In this document: positions 5,751 through 7,632 of the stretch, in pieces
Numbering within the stretch: the first letter of the stretch is position 1
Layout of the letters: the number at the start of each line of letters is the position of its first letter
From: Anaerolineae bacterium
GTDB taxonomy: Bacteria; Chloroflexota; Anaerolineae; Anaerolineales; Villigracilaceae
Reading direction: 5' to 3'
DNA: 7,632 bases
NCBI GenBank assembly: GCA_003141915.1
Contig: PLNY01000155.1
Coordinates: forward strand, 1 to 7,632
Notes under the pieces: model-generated
Seen by the model: the letters and a program-made list of their open reading frames with translations, nothing else
Databases searched by the model: none
What the model was told of the DNA's origin: nothing
Translations under genes and position numbers: made by a program

Positions 5751-6876
5751 GTTTCACAACCATTCTATTTTTTAACATTCTTGTAGCGGATTGAATCTCA
5801 TCTGGTTTTATATCGTTGATAAAAACACAGTTTCCGATTCCATCCGGCATAGGCACTCTTTGCAATCTGTTGCGATGGTGGACGCGCTCTTCCAAAGATT
5901 GCCACAATTGGACCGGGTCGAGAATACCCGCATCCAGCGCGATTCCGAGTTTGGAAATCAGGTTGAATATCCTATCGGTATCATCCTCTGATAAAACGCC
6001 TCGCGCCTTTGCAATTAGCACCGAGATCGCAATATCCAGCAGGACCGCCTCGCCATGAAGCAAATGTGCATCGTGACGAGTCTCAAGCCCATAGCTGAAT
6101 GTGTGACCAAAGTCCACCTTGCGCGCCAGGTTTTGTTCAAATAAATTGGGCTGAAGTTCTTCGAGCATCCCGCTAATCGCACGGTCCAGGATAGAGCCGC
6201 CGATATCGTCCTGGAAGCGGGCAGTCACGCTGTTTGCTCCATATAGTTCCAGCAGGGAGAACAGTTCAGCGTCTTTGATGACGGCTAATTTGATAATCTC
6301 GCAAACGCCATTCAAAATGTGACGTTCTGGCAGAGTCTTCAGAAAGGATTTATCCAAAAGAACCCTGAGCGGCGGCTCAAACGATCCCAGACGATTCTTG
6401 TGACCGTTGAAATTGATACCGGCTTTGATCCCGAGTGAAGCGTCAACATAACCCATCAAGGTTGTCGGGACCTTGATGTGCGGCACGCTCCGGCGATAGC
6501 TGCTGGCAACAAACCCAACAACATCCGTCAACACGCCGCCGCCGATGGCAATGATCGGCTCATCTCTACGATGGATCGGAAAAGAATCCAATTCGCCCAG
6601 AATGGAGAGGTAATTTTCCATGGACTTATTCTCCTCTCCGCTGGGAAAGGTGATAATTTTTGTATCAATCCCGTGATACTCAAAGTAATTCCGTATCTCG
6701 GCAGAATAGAATCTCTCCACATTACCATCGACAACGACGAACCTGCGGGCGTTTTCAATTTTACCCACGGACAACAAAGCATCGTTTTCTGGATGGAAAA
6801 GGTTGGGCGTGTTTAAAATTTCATATTCAATAAGGCGCTGAAACGTAACGCGCCACTTGGAAACTTCATTTTTCAT
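5728..6876 (-). CDS. Sugar-phosphate cyclase, 2-epi-5-epi-valiolone synthase-like (dehydroquinate synthase superfamily)
   Basis: NAD- and Zn-dependent cyclase of 382 residues. The superfamily core is intact: SGEENKSME (79-87), NAD-binding GGGVLTDVVGF (112-122), VPTTLMGYVDASLG (136-149), K151, GHKNRLG (158-164), LPERH (182-186), CEIIKLA (192-198), DFGHTFS (255-261) and LLHGEAV (272-278). Expected Zn ligands are E193, H258 and H274. Several stretches look like the cyclases that close sedoheptulose 7-phosphate (EEVS, EVS and the deoxygadusol type) rather than AroB: the YRRSVPHIKVPTT block, GHKNRLGSFEPP, SGMLEELQPNLFE (235-247) and the tail HRNRLQRVPMPDGIGNCVFIND (334-355). I base this on memory of those families, without alignment. 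The ATG overlaps the luxS stop by 4 nt. Which C7 product it makes cannot be told, and an EDB/EboD-like cyclase of unknown substrate is the main alternative. Confidence 0.85.
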   Translation of the reverse strand: MKNEVSKWRVTFQRLIEYEILNTPNLFHPENDALLSVGKIENARRFVVVDGNVERFYSAEIRNYFEYHGIDTKIITFPSGEENKSMENYLSILGELDSFPIHRRDEPIIAIGGGVLTDVVGFVASSYRRSVPHIKVPTTLMGYVDASLGIKAGINFNGHKNRLGSFEPPLRVLLDKSFLKTLPERHILNGVCEIIKLAVIKDAELFSLLELYGANSVTARFQDDIGGSILDRAISGMLEELQPNLFEQNLARKVDFGHTFSYGLETRHDAHLLHGEAVLLDIAISVLIAKARGVLSEDDTDRIFNLISKLGIALDAGILDPVQLWQSLEERVHHRNRLQRVPMPDGIGNCVFINDIKPDEIQSATRMLKNRMVVKHDEIRER

Positions 6877-7352
6877 ACCACGTGCAGCCAGTTGGATTCG
6901 GCATCCAACACCTTCCTGGCGACGTTCTGTGCAAGTTCAAGGCTATGATTCTTGTAATTTCCGCATTCCCGGATGCTGGCATAAGGCACTTCTTTTGCGT
7001 CCAACATATCGTTTAAAATATTTTTATAAACGCCGCTGATTCTTTGCGCATTGCCTTCGTTCAACAAGACAAGGTAAAAACCGGTCTGGCAACCCATGAT
7101 TCCCACAGAAAGAAAATTATCCGGGAGGTATTTCCGAAATCCTGCCAGCAGGAAATGTTCCACGGAATGCAATTCGGTTGTGGATAAATAATTTGTATTA
7201 GGGCGGTTGATCCGAAGGTCAACACAATAAACCACATCGCCCTTCTCGCCTTCCGAAAAAGAACGCAACTTGACATGTGGCGCTTTCAATAAGCGGTGAT
7301 CAAGTTCTCCGACTGTATCGGCATCCCAGCCCAATCCTTTAACGTTTACCAT
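6873..7352 (-). CDS. luxS: LuxS-family S-ribosylhomocysteine lyase
   Basis: LuxS cleaves S-ribosylhomocysteine (from SAH after removal of adenine) to homocysteine and 4,5-dihydroxy-2,3-pentanedione, the AI-2 precursor. The 159-residue length is normal. The active site is complete. The metal-binding HSVEH (62-66) gives H62 and H66, with E65 as the general base. MGCQTGFYL (86-94) carries the catalytic Cys88. ECGNYKNHSL (129-138) carries the third metal ligand, C130. The N-terminal LDHRLLKAPHV (17-27) holds the conserved His19, and DLRINRPN (45-52) the conserved Arg. The MGCQTGFYL block and the ending AQNVARKVLD with a Trp-containing tail resemble the Helicobacter-type LuxS more than the E. coli one, from memory. 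A good AGGAG (plus 7359-7363) lies 6 nt before the ATG. It is co-directional with a methyltransferase gene and overlaps the cyclase gene, so a role in SAM by-product recycling or in the cluster's own chemistry is as likely as signalling. Confidence 0.92.
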   Translation of the reverse strand: MVNVKGLGWDADTVGELDHRLLKAPHVKLRSFSEGEKGDVVYCVDLRINRPNTNYLSTTELHSVEHFLLAGFRKYLPDNFLSVGIMGCQTGFYLVLLNEGNAQRISGVYKNILNDMLDAKEVPYASIRECGNYKNHSLELAQNVARKVLDAESNWLHVV

Positions 7353-7423
7353 AGATGACTCCTGTATTACCGAATGACAAAACCATCTGGAAAATAACGG
7401 TTTTTACCTTTGACTCAATTTAC
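7353..7423 (-). other. Intergenic gap between TIM-barrel gene and luxS
   Basis: This 71-base AT-rich gap is the longest spacer inside the cluster. It contains the luxS ribosome binding site at its left end. I see no convincing hairpin terminator with a U run and no clear -35/-10 pair, so luxS is more likely transcribed from upstream than from its own promoter. That is weak evidence, since nonstandard promoters cannot be excluded. Confidence 0.4.
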
Positions 7424-7632
7424 TTATACAAACTGCGACAAGTGCCGATAACTATCCGTCAAAGCTTTTTCCCATGAGGCAACATGGTGATACAACTCAA
7501 CCGAGCCATATCCCGAAAAGCCATGATCGGTCAGTGCCTTGAAGCTGGCCGCGAAATCGAGAGTCCCTTCTCCCGGAATTTCATGAAAATGAACGATACC
7601 GGTTAACGTGTTGGCTATCATCTTCTCCACAA
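7424..7632 (-). CDS. TIM-barrel sugar-phosphate isomerase/epimerase-like protein, C-terminal fragment
   Basis: The frame is open from the window edge to a TAA at 7424-7426. About 69 codons are visible, so only the last quarter of a protein of perhaps 270-300 residues is here; the GTG at 7628-7630 is probably just an internal Val. The pattern H-F-H-E-I-P-G-E-G-T-L-D-F (visible residues 14-26), then HGFSGYGSVELY, matches the last strands of the xylose-isomerase-like TIM barrel (AP endonuclease 2 superfamily). There the His and Glu residues complete the metal site and substrates are sugars or keto-acids. In the EDB/ebo clusters the EboE protein belongs to this broad superfamily, which fits the cyclase and UbiA genes downstream. 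The superfamily is too diverse to name a reaction from this fragment. Confidence 0.75.
   Translation of the reverse strand, partial: VEKMIANTLTGIVHFHEIPGEGTLDFAASFKALTDHGFSGYGSVELYHHVASWEKALTDSYRHLSQFV

Noticed and set aside
5728..6876. Calling the cyclase AroB (3-dehydroquinate synthase of the shikimate pathway)
   Set aside because: The C-terminal and KNRLG-type motifs fit the C7-cyclitol branch better, and no shikimate genes are nearby; kept only as an alternative at superfamily level.
7379..7404. AAAACC/GGTTTT inverted repeat upstream of luxS as a terminator or riboswitch stem
   Set aside because: Six A/T-rich pairs over a 14-base loop with no U tract; too weak to support.
7628..7630. 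GTG as the true start of a 68-residue protein
   Set aside because: The frame stays open to the window edge and the visible part matches only the C-terminal strands of a TIM barrel, so this is an internal Val codon of a truncated gene.

Overview
All genes in this window read on the minus strand, so transcription runs from high to low coordinates. The window is clearly bacterial. It holds two tightly packed gene groups separated by one regulatory intergenic region. GC content is mixed: 60-base blocks counted by hand gave 38/60 in the histidine genes and as little as 17/60 in the other group. The lineage cannot be fixed from the sequence. A long-form HisG and a histidine leader outside the familiar enterobacterial arrangement fit an environmental lineage such as Chloroflexota (Anaerolineae-like), but that is a guess.

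Region A (about 1-4030) is a histidine biosynthesis operon in the order promoter, leader peptide, attenuator, hisG, hisD, hisC, hisB. hisB runs off the left edge. hisG/hisD and hisD/hisC overlap by 4 nt (ATGA), and hisC/hisB are 2 nt apart. Between the promoter and hisG lies a 29-codon leader ORF with six His codons in eight positions (HMHHHAHH). It is followed by a strong hairpin terminator whose 5' arm can instead pair with a segment inside the leader ORF. This is a textbook attenuator layout for sensing charged tRNA-His. The promoter has a -10 TATACT and a -35 TTGCCA with 17 bp between them, and it sits so close to the leader ATG that the leader mRNA is probably nearly leaderless.

Region B (4098-7632, running off the right edge) is a compact cluster of specialised metabolism. 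In transcription order it holds the C-terminal end of a TIM-barrel sugar-phosphate isomerase/epimerase-like protein, a LuxS-family protein, a sugar-phosphate cyclase, a UbiG-like SAM O-methyltransferase and a UbiA-superfamily membrane prenyltransferase. The cyclase looks like the C7-cyclitol (valiolone-type) branch rather than housekeeping AroB. The last four genes are overlapping or closely spaced. Three of the five protein classes (TIM barrel, cyclase, UbiA) recall the EDB/ebo clusters. The added LuxS and UbiG-like methyltransferase suggest a pathway that builds, methylates and possibly prenylates a cyclitol or quinol, with LuxS recycling the SAM by-product or supplying a five-carbon unit. 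That pathway is inference, but the gene combination is the most unusual thing in the window.
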